DNA of 64,000 nt, taken from contig JABMLP010000006.1 in NCBI GenBank assembly GCA_013176395.1, positions 248,001 through 312,000 of the forward strand, given 5' to 3'. A program made the translations under genes and the position numbers. Shown here one piece after another: positions 10,703 to 21,376 of this stretch. A model generated the notes under the pieces. It made no database searches. It was given only the letters and a program-made list of their open reading frames with translations, and was not told the origin of the DNA. The number at the start of each line of letters is the position of its first letter. Within the stretch, counting starts at the first letter, position 1. The stretch is from Venturia oleaginea. Taxonomy: Eukaryota > Ascomycota > Dothideomycetes > Venturiales > Venturiaceae.

Positions 10703-12193
10703 ATGCCCAATGCAATGGCGTCCTCGGCGTCGTCGTACAAACTGGACAACTCCAAGAGAAAGTTCTACAGCCTTCTGGACAACATCAATCATGCCCGTGC
10801 CGAATCCACTGCCACAGTGACCCTCGCTCCAGAACAGCAGAACAAACGACCCAGAGTACCTACGGATCAGTCCAACAGGCCACTCACTGCTCCTTCATCC
10901 AATACCCGCCCATTCTCTGCCAACGGTGACAGAGCTGTCATACGAGCCGAGCCGACGTCCACAACTCCAAGCCCAAACGCCAAACGAAGACCGAAATCGT
11001 ACGCTCCAGGCTATACGCCTGGAAAGCCTCGTCTGAGGCACAAGCAAAGTGCCAGCTTGGCTTTGGATGGGACTGCTGAACGGGAATTGCCCAATTACGT
11101 CCCCTGGAGTCACGATCAATTCCTTGTGAGATTAAAGACGTTCGCCGACGTCAGGTCCTGGACACCAAAGCCCACTGGCATCGGAGAAGTGGAGTGGGCA
11201 AAAAGAGGATGGAGCATCGCCGCCAAGGATACTGTTGGCTGCAAAGGTGGCTGCGAGAAACGCCTGCTCGTCAAGGTCGTGAAAGAAAAGAAAGATACAA
11301 GTGGAACATCAGACGACGAGTCATCATGGTGGATGGGCGATGTCGAGCTGGCTATGGTGGATAGGTACAAGGCGCTAGTTATCGAAGCACACGGCGAAGA
11401 TTGTCTGTGGAGGAAAGCAGGATGCAAAGACGATATCTATAGGATACAGCAGGCTGATCCGTCTGTGTGGCAGAGAGAGTTGAAGGAGCGGTACGCGTCA
11501 CTCCTGACCATAGAGTCCGCATTGCCAGAGACGCTGGAAATGCCACAGCAAGAGGGAAAGGAGCCATTCGACATCGATGCCTTCGCCAAGGTTGTCCCTC
11601 CCGCGCTTCTGCACCGTTCTCAAAATGGCAAGGAAAATACCGAGCCTGTTGAAGGCGCTAAAACCACTCCTCCCATCTCAAACGCCATCAACAAGATCGC
11701 TTTACAACTCGCACTTTGCGGGTGGACAGGCCAGTCACCCAACGGCGTCAACCTTGCCTATTGTACGAAATGCTTTCAACGCGTCGGTCTTTGGCTTTAC
11801 CGTCTCGTACCCTCCACCTCACCTCTCTCTTCCGACCTCGAGCCCATGACTTTCAACCCCGTTGATCTGCACCGCGAACACTGCCCTTGGAAGAACATCG
11901 AATCACAATGCGCAAAAGGAAGCCTTGAGGGATTGTCAGGGTGGCAGGTCCTTGTGCATTTGGTCAGAGGATACAAAAAACACGAGTACATGGAGCGTGA
12001 GCGTGAGCGGGAGAAGGAGAAGGAGAAAGGCACAGTGCAGGGCAGAGAGGAGGATGTAGCGAGTGTACATGAAGACCAAAGTCCGAGGAAAAGCAGGGAT
12101 GAGCTCAGGCAGGAGGATGCCGTCAAGAGGGGCCGGCTGCAGAGGCTGAAGAGGGCCTTCACTGTTTCGAAGAAGAGCAAGGACAAGGCATGA
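10703..12193 (+). CDS. RSM1: Rsm1/NIPA-type C3HC zinc-finger protein
   Basis: The single-exon protein has 496 residues from the ATG at 10703; a second ATG at 10715 (MASSASSYKLDNSKRKF) is an equally good start. The family includes fission yeast Rsm1, linked to mRNA export, and animal NIPA/ZC3HC1, a nuclear-basket protein. The C3HC finger lies at about residues 130-260 and includes PWSHDQFLVRLKTF, CKGGC and HGEDCLWRKAGC. A second Cys/His module, the Rsm1 domain, follows (ALCGWTG, CTKCFQRVGLWLY, HREHCPW). The C-terminus is charged and coiled-coil-like (ERERERE, then basic). Divergent from the Zn2Cys6 gene. Confidence 0.9.
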   Translation: MPNAMASSASSYKLDNSKRKFYSLLDNINHARAESTATVTLAPEQQNKRPRVPTDQSNRPLTAPSSNTRPFSANGDRAVIRAEPTSTTPSPNAKRRPKSYAPGYTPGKPRLRHKQSASLALDGTAERELPNYVPWSHDQFLVRLKTFADVRSWTPKPTGIGEVEWAKRGWSIAAKDTVGCKGGCEKRLLVKVVKEKKDTSGTSDDESSWWMGDVELAMVDRYKALVIEAHGEDCLWRKAGCKDDIYRIQQADPSVWQRELKERYASLLTIESALPETLEMPQQEGKEPFDIDAFAKVVPPALLHRSQNGKENTEPVEGAKTTPPISNAINKIALQLALCGWTGQSPNGVNLAYCTKCFQRVGLWLYRLVPSTSPLSSDLEPMTFNPVDLHREHCPWKNIESQCAKGSLEGLSGWQVLVHLVRGYKKHEYMEREREREKEKEKGTVQGREEDVASVHEDQSPRKSRDELRQEDAVKRGRLQRLKRAFTVSKKSKDKA

Positions 12194-12485
12194 TGTGGAC
12201 GGGCATCTAATATGTACGAACAGGTGGCCGTCATGATTGATGCGAATTGAGCGATCTTTTTTATGATAACCTCTGAGTAATATTGACCGTTCGAATTCAT
12301 GCCTCATTATTCTCCCGTCCTGACTCGTATGGGTCAAGTCTGCATTCTCCATTGAATCAAAATGTACATGCTAGCGTTGTGGCATTATCTTCCGATAGAG
12401 TTCACAAGGTCTTTTCATTAGTGCAGTGCTCTCATAGCCTTGGAGGTATCATCGCAGTAGCTTTTGTACTGAGTTCTGCTTACAC

Positions 12486-12551
12486 ATCGATATTGATAAA
12501 TTCTTGGTGAAGCAATTGTTACACATTGTCAGAAATTTAGCGATATTGATA
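12486..12551. repeat. short hairpin element, copy 1
   Basis: Left arm 12486-12507 (ATCGATATTGATAAATTC) and right arm 12530-12551, whose reverse complement is ATCAATATCGCTAAATTTCTG with small differences, enclose a spacer of about 22 bp. The arms match those at 12792, 31667, 33479 and 38187. Confidence 0.6.
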
Positions 12552-12791
12552 TTCCATCCAGAATATCTATAGTTGTACATTCCATCCGAAGCCTCGACTA
12601 CCGATGTTTATGTGTATCCCAAGTCTGCAACCTGGCCAGCTTTGAGGATGAGCAGGTAGTCGCCAGCCTCATCAGAATATTATATTCAGGCTCAAACAAT
12701 TGCAATTGTCCCAACAAGCAGGTTTTGCACTTTTTAGCGGTTGATTCCTTTGTAACGAATGTGGCAAACCCAGTCACAATGCACAAATTGA

Positions 12792-12857
12792 GATCGATAC
12801 TGATAAATTTCTGGCTATCCGATATCGAAGGACTTCGAGAAATTATCGATAGCGATC
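12792..12857. repeat. short hairpin element, copy 2
   Basis: Left arm 12792-12815 (ACTGATAAATTTCTGGC) and right arm 12836-12857 (reverse complement GCTATCGATAATTTCT) face each other across about 20 bp. Same family and size as the copy 300 bp upstream. Confidence 0.6.
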
Positions 12858-12969
12858 CTGAGAACAGCGGAGGCTACGCGATACATGATCCGTATAGTTC
12901 AGAGCCAAGGAGGGGATACAAGTAGCACTCCGCGTGTGTCGCGCTAAGTTGAGGCGGAAGATAGGAGTA

Positions 12970-14818
12970 ACGTATTCCACCATCGAGCGGGTCAACCCAT
13001 CGAGCGGGTCAAAAAGGCTTGGCACGACCAACTTATGTTACGACTCTTCAATTTAATCGCTATCAACAATAGATTCTAAGTCCGTCGTGCTGCTATCTGA
13101 TTCAGAAGATATCTTGATATCTTTTTTACAAGTTCGCGCATTATGCCCAGCTGCGCCGCAGTTCCTACAGCGCCGTTGAATTGGTCGGGCTGTTTCTTGA
13201 CCACCACTACCACGAGCCTTCTTTGATCCCTGAGGCGCTATAGACGCCTCTGCAGCTACCTGCGCTGCTGCAGTCCCATACTCAATAGTACCACCTTGCT
13301 GGATCCACTTCCTTTTGCGCCATTTTCGGTTCGTTGTTACTGCTAATTGCTCTTCAAGCTCGCGGTTACGCGCAACAAGCAGAGCGTTTTGGTGTAGCAT
13401 CAATTCAGCGCCCTTAACAAGCTGGGGAAAGCCTGCCTGCGCAGTAACTGGTGACCGAGTAAAAGACTCGCTTACGAGCTTGGATTGGGATCCAAATTCA
13501 TAAGTATTACTTGGAGTCTTGGACTGCCACGGCGTTTCTGGGAGATGGGTTTCTGGCGGGGTTCGTAGCCGTACTTCAAGGCGATCCAACACCACCTGCG
13601 CGTCGATAGGGACTAGCCCTACTGCCTCAAAAGCCTTTTGACAGTTCTCTTTCGTAAACACGTCGAAAAACGCGTCTTTGAAGGCAGGGAGAAAGCCTTC
13701 CTTGTTGATATGGTACACGCGTCGGCGTGCCAAGTCCCGGACGCGTTGGGAGTACTTGCGCTTCAACGGCGAGAAGCAGACCACGTCAAGGGGCTGGAGT
13801 ATATGCGACGAGTGCGATGGCATGCAGAGGGTTATAATCTTGTTTTCGAGGCAGTAGTCCTTGAAATCCTGGCTGAGATGGCTCTCATGGCCGTCCAAAA
13901 TAAGCAGCCTGTATACCCCCACCTGCCGCGCCTTTGTATACGCGTTAAAGTGCTTCAACCACTCAAGACCAAGCGCATTATTTGTCCAGCCGTTCTCAGA
14001 GATCGAGAGCTTCCAATTCCGTGGTATATCTGCCTCCTCATACCACGCAGAGATATGAACGCGTCCTTTATAGATAATGAATGGCGGGGTCGCATACCCG
14101 GCGGCGCAGATGCTCTGGATAACTGTAACCCACTCGCGATCGCCTGGCTGGATTAAATTAGGCCGTGTACGTCTTTCAGAAGCTGTGACGACCTTCATTG
14201 ACCCAATAACGCCCATCTGGAAGCCAATCTCGTCAAAGTTGTGCGTATCCTCGTCGTGGATACCGTACTTTGCCTTGGTGTCTGTAACGAGCTTGAACCA
14301 CGCGCCAATAATCTCTGGATCTTCCTGTAGTATCCTCTGCCTATCCTTAGCTCGATTGAAGGCCATCTTGAGCTCATCTGAGCGCGTTATGAACCTCTCA
14401 GCCCAGTTTTTCCCTACTGGCTCTCCACCGCGTTCACCCAGTAGTTTATCCGCCATATCTGCTACCTCACACAGCCGGGGCGCGAATCCTCGCGAATCGA
14501 GGTCGAGGATGTATTGGACAATTGTCTGCTCTTCAGTCGTAGTGAGCTTGTGTCGGGCGTTGCGAGTATCTAGGCGATACGTAATTCCGTTATATCGCCT
14601 AGTTAATGTTGAAGGAGGTATATCAAACGCCTCAGCAGCGCGCCGGAGGCTTCGGAATTGGTGGGTATTGTAGGCAGAAAGGGCAAGCTGGATTCTGCCT
14701 TCTCTGTTAGATGATTGCGCGTTTTGTTGTTGAGACATATTGTGTTGATAAGGGAGCAGCTGGTCTTGGCATAAACTGACCCGCTCGATGGGTTGACCCA
14801 CTCGATGGTGGAATACGT
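12970..14818 (-). mobile_element. pogo/Fot1-like transposon, element B copy 1 (complete)
   Basis: The 1849-bp element is flanked by TA on both sides (12968-12969 and 14819-14820). Its inverted ends start ACGTATTCCACCATCGAGCG and include the motif CATCGAGCGGGTCAA twice at 17-bp spacing. It carries one intact transposase. Compared with the copy at 21377-23225, which lies in the opposite orientation and has the same length, I found one base difference (position 13250 against 22945). It separates RSM1 from RAD4. Confidence 0.96.
13053..14738 (-). CDS. pogo/Fot1-family transposase (element B copy 1)
   Basis: The intact frame has 561 residues from the ATG at 14738 (MSQQQNAQSSNREGRIQLAL); an upstream in-frame codon inside the terminal repeat is less likely. 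It shows an N-terminal psq-type helix-turn-helix (RRAAEAFDIPPSTLTRRYNG), a Tc5/CENP-B-like region, and a DDE_1 core with Asp in HNFDEIGF, LILDGHESH and QPLDVVCFSPLK at DD35D spacing. A basic stretch and a CX2CX4HX4C zinc knuckle (CRNCGAAGHNARTC) follow, then an acidic Ser-rich tail. It is clearly related to the element A transposase but well diverged from it. Confidence 0.94.
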   Translation of the reverse strand: MSQQQNAQSSNREGRIQLALSAYNTHQFRSLRRAAEAFDIPPSTLTRRYNGITYRLDTRNARHKLTTTEEQTIVQYILDLDSRGFAPRLCEVADMADKLLGERGGEPVGKNWAERFITRSDELKMAFNRAKDRQRILQEDPEIIGAWFKLVTDTKAKYGIHDEDTHNFDEIGFQMGVIGSMKVVTASERRTRPNLIQPGDREWVTVIQSICAAGYATPPFIIYKGRVHISAWYEEADIPRNWKLSISENGWTNNALGLEWLKHFNAYTKARQVGVYRLLILDGHESHLSQDFKDYCLENKIITLCMPSHSSHILQPLDVVCFSPLKRKYSQRVRDLARRRVYHINKEGFLPAFKDAFFDVFTKENCQKAFEAVGLVPIDAQVVLDRLEVRLRTPPETHLPETPWQSKTPSNTYEFGSQSKLVSESFTRSPVTAQAGFPQLVKGAELMLHQNALLVARNRELEEQLAVTTNRKWRKRKWIQQGGTIEYGTAAAQVAAEASIAPQGSKKARGSGGQETARPIQRRCRNCGAAGHNARTCKKDIKISSESDSSTTDLESIVDSD

Positions 14819-15277
14819 TATACCCAGGCTTTATCGTATCTCGAGGCAGGGCTCATAGAATCACTTACTAAGCCACTCAAAAAATCCCACACCTCTGCAC
14901 GTTGATGCACAAACCACAACAGCTTAGCAGATCTTTATACCTATCTGGGACGTCCTCTCCGATTAATATTATCTTATCTCCAAGCAGACACTTCTCGCTC
15001 AATGAAAGGATATTTTGATAGTAGGGATATGATAGGTATGTGTTCAGCATGAGCATTAGCACTAAGCGTCTGCCCAGAGAAAAGACGAAGGCGGATTTGG
15101 GAGAGATTCCGGGGTTGGAGAAGGGATCGACGGAGGGATTGGTCTGGACATGTATGGTTCTGATGAGGAACTATTACCTCCTTGGGTTTATTCTAGGAGA
15201 GCAGCGTGCAGGCGACTGCACACCACATCCGCGATTGCTGTGACGTCCAAGTGCAACCAATTCAACGACTTCATCAA
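14819..15277. other. intergenic, RAD4 upstream region
   Basis: No gene or recognisable site. It is the gap between element B copy 1 and the RAD4 start. Confidence 0.5.
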
Positions 15278-15498
15278 ATGGCTCCACGCGTAGGAGCCAC
15301 GACCTCACGCAGACGGCCACGCCCACGGCCAGAAGACGACGCTCCAGATGGCTTCCGCGACCTGCTCTCAGCCTCAAACCACCCGCCAGACCGTGAAGCC
15401 CGCCCGATAAAACGCCGCAAGCTTGCCAGGAAGGCCAGAGACGAGCCAGAAGCAGAGCCGGAGCCGGAGCCAGTCTCTGTCCAGCAGACTGCCATAGA

Positions 15499-15537
<39 letters not shown>

Positions 15538-18527
15538 TGGCGATGGCGATGGCGATGGCGACGGCGACGGCGACGGCGATTCGGAGAGCGATGTGGAATT
15601 CGAGGACGTCGAGGTCGACTTGGGACCATCTATAGAAGCCGCACCCGCCGGGCCTGACGAGCCTCTCCACATCCCTCTCGAGAGCCACACACACACAGCG
15701 AGAAGCAGGCGGCATGCGACGCGCATGAGGAGGCCCATCACGGCCGTGGAGAGAGCCCGGCGGCTGCTTGTCCACAAGATCCACGTCGTCTTCCTCGTCT
15801 ATCACGCCTTCTACCGGAACCACTGGAGTAACGATGCAAAGACCCAGGCATGTCTAAAGTCCACTCCTTTCTCGCTGCTGCAACTCTCATTAACGTCGCG
15901 ACTCCAGGCCATTCTCAGATCTCTCACCCAACCGCGACTGGTCACCATGCTCCATCCATCCCCGAGTGCTGCACAAACACAACGAGCAAGGCTGTTCAAG
16001 GACGCGCTGGCCCAAATATGTCATCTGTGGTATGTCAAGTTCACCATCACTGCCGTTGGACTGCGCAGACCACAATGGATGAACAGTGGCGACGACCTGG
16101 CCCAGGTACGTTGGTTGCACCCTCTTCTCAGTACTGGCAAGGCTTCGGTCTGATATATCCTAGTTCAAGCTGTCGCCTCGTGCAGAGAAGCCATTGGAAA
16201 TCGCAGACTTTCGCAGAGCTGCCAAGTCGATGCAAGGGTCGGCAGACTTGGGTGCTCAGCTGTTCTGCACATTGCTTCGAGCACTTGGTGTTGAAGCTCG
16301 ACTGGTCGCCTCCCTTCAGCCTCTTTCCTTTGCGGCTGCGGCTGAGATAGCCACTCCGCAGAGGAAGCCGAATGGCAAGGTCACAGTGTATGCGAATGCT
16401 TCGGACGACGAGCAGGATTCTGGACACGCAGCTCCTGCGGACGCCAACGAAACTTCGCAAACTTCGCCAACTCCTCTGCGAAGAATCGGTCGTATTGGAC
16501 AGTCTCGAGGCACCGCAAACACAGCCGCGGATCTTGGAAAGCCTCCTCCAGCCTTGGTCAATAAACCAAAACGAATACAACCTCCAGCGCACCCCGTCTT
16601 CTGGGTCGAGGCATTTGATGAGGCAACCCAGAAATGGATCACAGTGGATCCGATGGCAACAAAAAGTGTCAACAAACCGGCACAAATCGAGCCCGCTTTC
16701 AATGACGCGGAAAACAGCATGACATATGTCATCGCGTTCGAAGAAAATGGAACAGCAAAGGACGTTACACGTCGATATAGCAAAGCGTACAACGCAAAGA
16801 CTCGCAGGTTACGCGTCGAGAGCACAAAGGGTGGCCAGCAGTGGATGAAGTGGGCGCTCCGGCCTCTCAGAAAATATCGTGTGCAGGTACGATCTTCATT
16901 CAATCTGGTCTCAACTTGTTGCTAATATTCGCAGGATCGAGATCAAATCGAAGATGCTGACTTGGCAGCAAGAGAAGCGTCCGAAGGAATGCCACGCAAT
17001 GTGCAGGACTTCAAAGACCACCCATATTATGCTCTCGAGCGACATCTGAGGCGAAATGAAGTACTCCACCCGAAGCAAGAGGTTGGACGAGTAAACATTG
17101 GCACGTCAGCTGCGACTCGCTTCGAGACTGTGTATCGGCGGGGCGACGTTCACGTGGTGAGAAGCGCTGATAAGTGGGTTCGGCTCGGGCGACAACTGAA
17201 GGTCGGTTTCATTACACAGCTTTCAGCTGCTCAAGGCTTATCAGTGCTGCAGATGGGCGAACAGCCTCTCAAGTACCTCCGGACACGGCAGGTTCGCGGT
17301 CGAGAATCATCTCTGGACCCAGATACAGAGCCTGCACAAACAGCATTGTATGCTCTGTATCAAACCGATCTCTACATACCAGACCCCGTGGTCAATGGAC
17401 GCATTCCCAAAAATGGCTACGGGAATATCGACGTTTACGTGCCTTCTATGGTCCCACCTGGCGCTATCCATATCCGCGCACTCGACGCCAAACATGCAGC
17501 GAAGCTCTTGAACGTAGATTATGCAGACGCGGTTACGGGATTTCAATTCAAAGGCAGGCACGGGACAGCAGTTGTCGAGGGCATCATAGTAGCCGCGGAA
17601 TACGGCGATGCCGTGGAAGCAGTACTTGATGGCATGGCTTGTGCAAAGGAAGAAGCGATGGAAGCGAGCAGATCTGCTGAAGCCTTGCGGTTGTGGAGAC
17701 GTTTTCTTATGGGAATGAGAGTGGTACAAAGAGTCAGAGGTTACCGAAACGATGGAGAAGGAGACGAAGAAGACAGGATTGCTGATGAAGAATTTCAAAA
17801 AGAGCTTGATCAAGAAATGGCTCGGTTTCGCGAGAGATCCCTAGGGTCTGGCAGTGGAGGTGGCTTCATAGTTGATTCTGAACAAGGGTGTACACATGTC
17901 AGAGCAGCAAGAATGGTTCAACGACAGTTACCATCCGAGGATGACGAGGACGGTGGTGACGATCTACTCGACGATGATTATGGTAATGCTGGAGCGGGCT
18001 TCGTGCCTGAGTCTGAGACCGGAAGTGAAGGCGAGAAGGCAGTCAAAACTCAGCGTGGTGTGCCTAGCCTTGCACGTGAACCATCGCTGTTTGGTTTGGA
18101 AAATTTCGATATCCCAATGGCTATGCCCTTGTCTGAGGACGAGCAGGACGAGCATGGTGGCGGTGGCTTTATGGTTCCTGGAACCGAGGACATATCTGTG
18201 TCCCCAGGCACGAGAGCTGGACCAACACTTGATCCGACTTCTCCTGCCCCCAGTTTCGACAAACAGCCCTTGGCAGATCAAGATTCTATCTCTGAACAGA
18301 ATGATGTCTCGCCAGGCTACCCAGCACAGCCAGCATTAGCCCCTTCTCTCGATTTGACTCCCTCTTCCGTAAAGTTGGCAATCGACTCCGCGGACGTGCC
18401 AAATGCAGTAATCGCTAATCAAAGTCAACCTTCGCCTGCGCCTTCTTCGACATCCAGTGGCTTCGACGACGGCTTGCTACTGGAAGATCCAGAAGATGAA
18501 GACGCGGAGCCGGAATGGCTACTGTAG
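15278..18527 (+). CDS. RAD4: DNA damage recognition protein Rad4/XPC
   Basis: Rad4 (XPC in animals) with Rad23 recognises helix-distorting lesions and starts global nucleotide excision repair. Three exons (15278-16105, 16164-16886, 16935-18527) keep phase and give 1047 residues. A transglutaminase-like fold spans roughly residues 180-500 (LLVHKIHVVFLVYHAFYRN, LGAQLFCTLLRALGVEARLV, HPVFWVEAFDEATQKWITVD). The three beta-hairpin domains follow: BHD1 (GMPRNVQDFKDHPYYALERH), BHD2, and BHD3 (KNGYGNIDVYVPSMVPPGA). The C-terminus is long, acidic and disordered. Residues about 76-101 are 13 Gly-Asp repeats encoded by a GGCGAC/GGCGAT microsatellite. The gene lies between two inverted transposon copies. 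Confidence 0.95.
15503..15580 (+). repeat. coding hexanucleotide microsatellite (GGCGAY)13
   Basis: Thirteen perfect 6-bp units inside RAD4 exon 1, nine GGCGAC and four GGCGAT-type in an internal block, encode (Gly-Asp)13. The last unit ends in GAT. Confidence 0.95.
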
Positions 18528-18867
18528 TGATTCGGGCCGGAAAAGAGGTGTGCAACACAGGTAGCCTTTGTTCGGAACAAAAGCATCTATGACATCTAGT
18601 ACTACGATCCGGCTCAAGGATTGTGGCAGCATACACAAGGACCCTATAAAGGCACAATTTCAGCCTTGTGAAGTAAATACAGTGAACACTGCCTCTTGTC
18701 GTTCCGTTCGTGGTAGCAAATCGTCACAAACGTAAACGCCTAAATAACAATGTTTTCGTTCGGCAGTTTTGTAAAGCAATCTGGCTGTACAACATCAAAT
18801 CATCTCATACGTTAATCCCAACCGAGAACCGCTTCTTCTCACGCTATTGGAACTTATCACCTCCCAA
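18528..18867. other. intergenic, no gene seen
   Basis: RAD4 3' flank and upstream region of the next gene. Nothing specific recognised. Confidence 0.5.
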
Positions 18868-19983
18868 ATGTTCAACATGGATCAAGTTCCTGGACACATT
18901 TTTGCAGTGGTCTTGCTCGCGCTAGCCTTACTTCTGACTGATCCGTTCCCCTTCACCATTGCCACCCCCTCATCATGGCTCCTCATCTGCGGAATACTCA
19001 TCCTAGCATACCTACTCTGTGTAGAACAAAATAGACCAAGCATAGAGCCCATCACTCTTGGAGCCGCCGATTTTCCTGCATATCAACCTCAACCTCAACC
19101 GCGAGCGGACGATCAAGCCCAACCCAGTAATTCCCAACAACAAAACAACGACTTGAGTATTTGGGTCGAAACAGTCCACAGTCAGAGAAATACAATTTCA
19201 CATTGGCATGACCAAATTATAAAAGAGAAGAGAGATTCCGAACACCTTGATCTTAGGCTCAAGGAGGAACAGAGAAAGTCTGCTACGCAACATTCCATCG
19301 CTACAAAATCACCAAATGCTGGCGACGTACGAAAAGTCTTAGACTCGAAACAGACCATCGTAAATTTGACGCACAAACTCCAAAATTTGGAATCGACATT
19401 TGGTGACAGGCTGGAGGAAGCGAAGAAACTGATCAAACCTGGGTTCGAGGAGGAGGTCAAGAAGAATTGGATCTTACTTTCGAGGTTCGATGATTGGCAG
19501 GCGTGGAAGGAGGTAAAGGTGTGGTGTGATAATCATGGGCCGATGGTGGTTCAGGCTGGCACTAGCAATTTTAATGACTCTGGATTCTCCGAAGGTTGGT
19601 CAACCTACTTTGGAGGCCAGTATTCTGGCTTGGTTGGCAGTTCATGTAAAAATCCGAGTGGAGGCGGTGGTCTTTTCAACCTTCTGGATCTGTCTTCAGA
19701 ACTCAAGGGGACCCGACGCAACAGCCAACTGGAAGTGGAGCGTCTGGAGATCCTCCGTAGCTTGGCGTCTCCGGCTAACAACCACCGTCTTTTCCTTCCT
19801 GGTATGGTCAGGCCTGAAACTGGAAATGGAGATGCAATTGGCGATGGAATTGGAATGCAACTGGCACATATCCGTTTCAACTACCTGCTGGGGATAGGCC
19901 GCCCGGTCAGGCATCTGGAATTGGCAGATCTGGCCCCGTTCTTTTGGCACCTAGTGAGTCGGCTCCAGAAGCGGGAACATTAA
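18868..19983 (+). CDS. hypothetical membrane and coiled-coil protein
   Basis: I do not recognise this family. From the ATG at 18868 (MFNMDQVPGHIFAVVLLALA) the frame holds 371 residues. Two hydrophobic segments lie near residues 10-30 and 38-53 (WLLICGILILAYLLCV), then a Pro/Gln-rich stretch, then a Lys/Glu/Leu-rich region of about 100 residues that looks like a coiled coil (HKLQNLESTFGDRLEEAKKL). After about residue 215 the sequence becomes low-complexity and the frame is doubtful: a neighbouring frame continues as Pro/Thr-rich protein from about 19812 onward. A spliced gene running through 18868-20492 is likely, but I could not find one set of introns that joins both parts. Confidence 0.5.
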   Translation: MFNMDQVPGHIFAVVLLALALLLTDPFPFTIATPSSWLLICGILILAYLLCVEQNRPSIEPITLGAADFPAYQPQPQPRADDQAQPSNSQQQNNDLSIWVETVHSQRNTISHWHDQIIKEKRDSEHLDLRLKEEQRKSATQHSIATKSPNAGDVRKVLDSKQTIVNLTHKLQNLESTFGDRLEEAKKLIKPGFEEEVKKNWILLSRFDDWQAWKEVKVWCDNHGPMVVQAGTSNFNDSGFSEGWSTYFGGQYSGLVGSSCKNPSGGGGLFNLLDLSSELKGTRRNSQLEVERLEILRSLASPANNHRLFLPGMVRPETGNGDAIGDGIGMQLAHIRFNYLLGIGRPVRHLELADLAPFFWHLVSRLQKREH

Positions 19984-20492
19984 GCCAACCACCCCCCGAT
20001 GATAATCCTAGATCCAATGCACCTAGTCAGCCTGCCTCTGGTAATCTTCCCAACACTGGAACTACGACTCCCTCAACCTTTGGAACTACTCTTCCAACCT
20101 CTGGAACGACTCCTCCCACCTCTGAAACGACTCCTCCAACTTCTGGAACGGTAACGCCTGGCCTCTCTTCGACTCAAACCAAGTTTGTTACTACCTCAAC
20201 AGTCAAGAATCCATACCGTGTGCTGATAAACTGCGGCCAATCTGCGATGCCTATGCCCATTATCATCGACCGCGCAAAAGGTTCACTCGACAATCTCGAT
20301 GACGCGTGGCGGGAACAACGTCAAGCGCTCAACAAGCCCACGGAAAAGGCTTTTGAATGGTATTGGATAGACGAAGAGAATGGGGAGAGATTTGAGTTGA
20401 AATATAAGCGCTGCCCTCTTGCTGAGCACGAAAATATTCCTGAGCAGAGTAGGAAGGATGGGGTCACCCTCTCGGTGGAGGATGTCGACTAA
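19944..20492 (+). CDS. probable 3' exon(s) of the preceding hypothetical gene
   Basis: This frame has no ATG start but is open from about 19812. It reads Gly/Pro/Ser-rich, then Thr-Pro repeats (TTPSTFG, TTPPTSE, TTPPTSG), then an ordered segment of about 100 residues (NPYRVLINCGQSAMPMPIII, FEWYWIDEENGERFELKYKR) ending in VEDVD. The ordered segment looks like a real domain but I do not know the family. It overlaps the end of the upstream frame in another phase, which argues for introns between 19560 and 20010. Confidence 0.4.
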   Translation: MAPSESAPEAGTLSQPPPDDNPRSNAPSQPASGNLPNTGTTTPSTFGTTLPTSGTTPPTSETTPPTSGTVTPGLSSTQTKFVTTSTVKNPYRVLINCGQSAMPMPIIIDRAKGSLDNLDDAWREQRQALNKPTEKAFEWYWIDEENGERFELKYKRCPLAEHENIPEQSRKDGVTLSVEDVD

Positions 20493-21374
20493 GGCCGCCG
20501 AGCACAATGACGATACGATTGAGAAGGAGCAAGAGAGGGAATTTGTTGAATCTTCCTTGCCTTTCGACAAACCTTGTCCGAGCACTCATCACCATTACTT
20601 CTTCCTTCAGGCTTGCCCTTTAAGATAGGCATTGTATCCGTACATGAAAGAAAGCGCTATCAAAACACGACCACGAAAACGTCACCAGTACTTGCCCTCG
20701 AAGAGTCTTTGTCGTCAAAAATCCCACTGCTCATGCCTATGTTATATCCCGAGAAAGCCGGCCTCTCATTCCCTCGCCGACCCTGGCCAACCACCCCTCC
20801 AGCTCTCCTATCGTTTCGCATCAGGTCCTCAAGCCATCACCTTCTCTCTCAACCAGAAGGAAACCGTGGCCTCCCAACAGGAAAAATGATGTCTATCCCG
20901 CCTTTCTCTCAATTCTTCGGCTAGCCATGCCTCTGAACGAAAATTGGTGTAAATTGTTTGCGATGCTGATGATATGTTGACAGCCGCATCAATACTTTTC
21001 CACTCCAGGCGTGCCTGCTAAGTTTCTTGCATCTCCTGATGCTATTTTCTTCCCCCTCGTTATTCTCGCCATTTTGTTTTCTCCTCGCCTCCTCCAAATG
21101 CCACCACCTTTGAAATCTCACACAATACTAGTCCACGAGCAAGCCCGGCCTATTTCCAATTTCCGGCACAATCGGAATGATGGCGGTGGAAAATGAAGCC
21201 AACCTGTAAGTAAGGACAGGATCTATGTTACGACGAGTGAGGAGGTAGCCATTTGGCTTGGAGGACGTCTGGGCCTTGTTGACTTGAATAACGCAAGCCT
21301 GAATAGAGTGGAATAGGGAGCAGGACAATCGGGGACACCAAGTTTGCTGTTCGGAAAGATTTTGCTTTTCGGTA
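20493..21374. other. intergenic, no gene seen
   Basis: The short frames here have no motif. The sequence is pyrimidine-rich on plus and runs up to the TA target of element B copy 2. Confidence 0.5.
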
Positions 21375-21376
21375 TA

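Larger units (their letters stand above)
12194..12967. other. gap holding two hairpin elements
   Basis: No gene seen. The gap is AT-rich and carries two separate inverted repeats with TATCGATA-like arms, annotated on their own. Confidence 0.6.

Noticed and set aside
13638..14673. Plus-strand frames of 172 and 198 residues, with identical partners at 21522-22557
   Set aside because: They are antisense to the transposase in both element B copies; their duplication only reflects the transposon.
15174..15823. Long Arg-rich, Ser-Pro and Val-Ala minus-strand frames
   Set aside because: All are shadows of the GGCGAY microsatellite within RAD4 exon 1.
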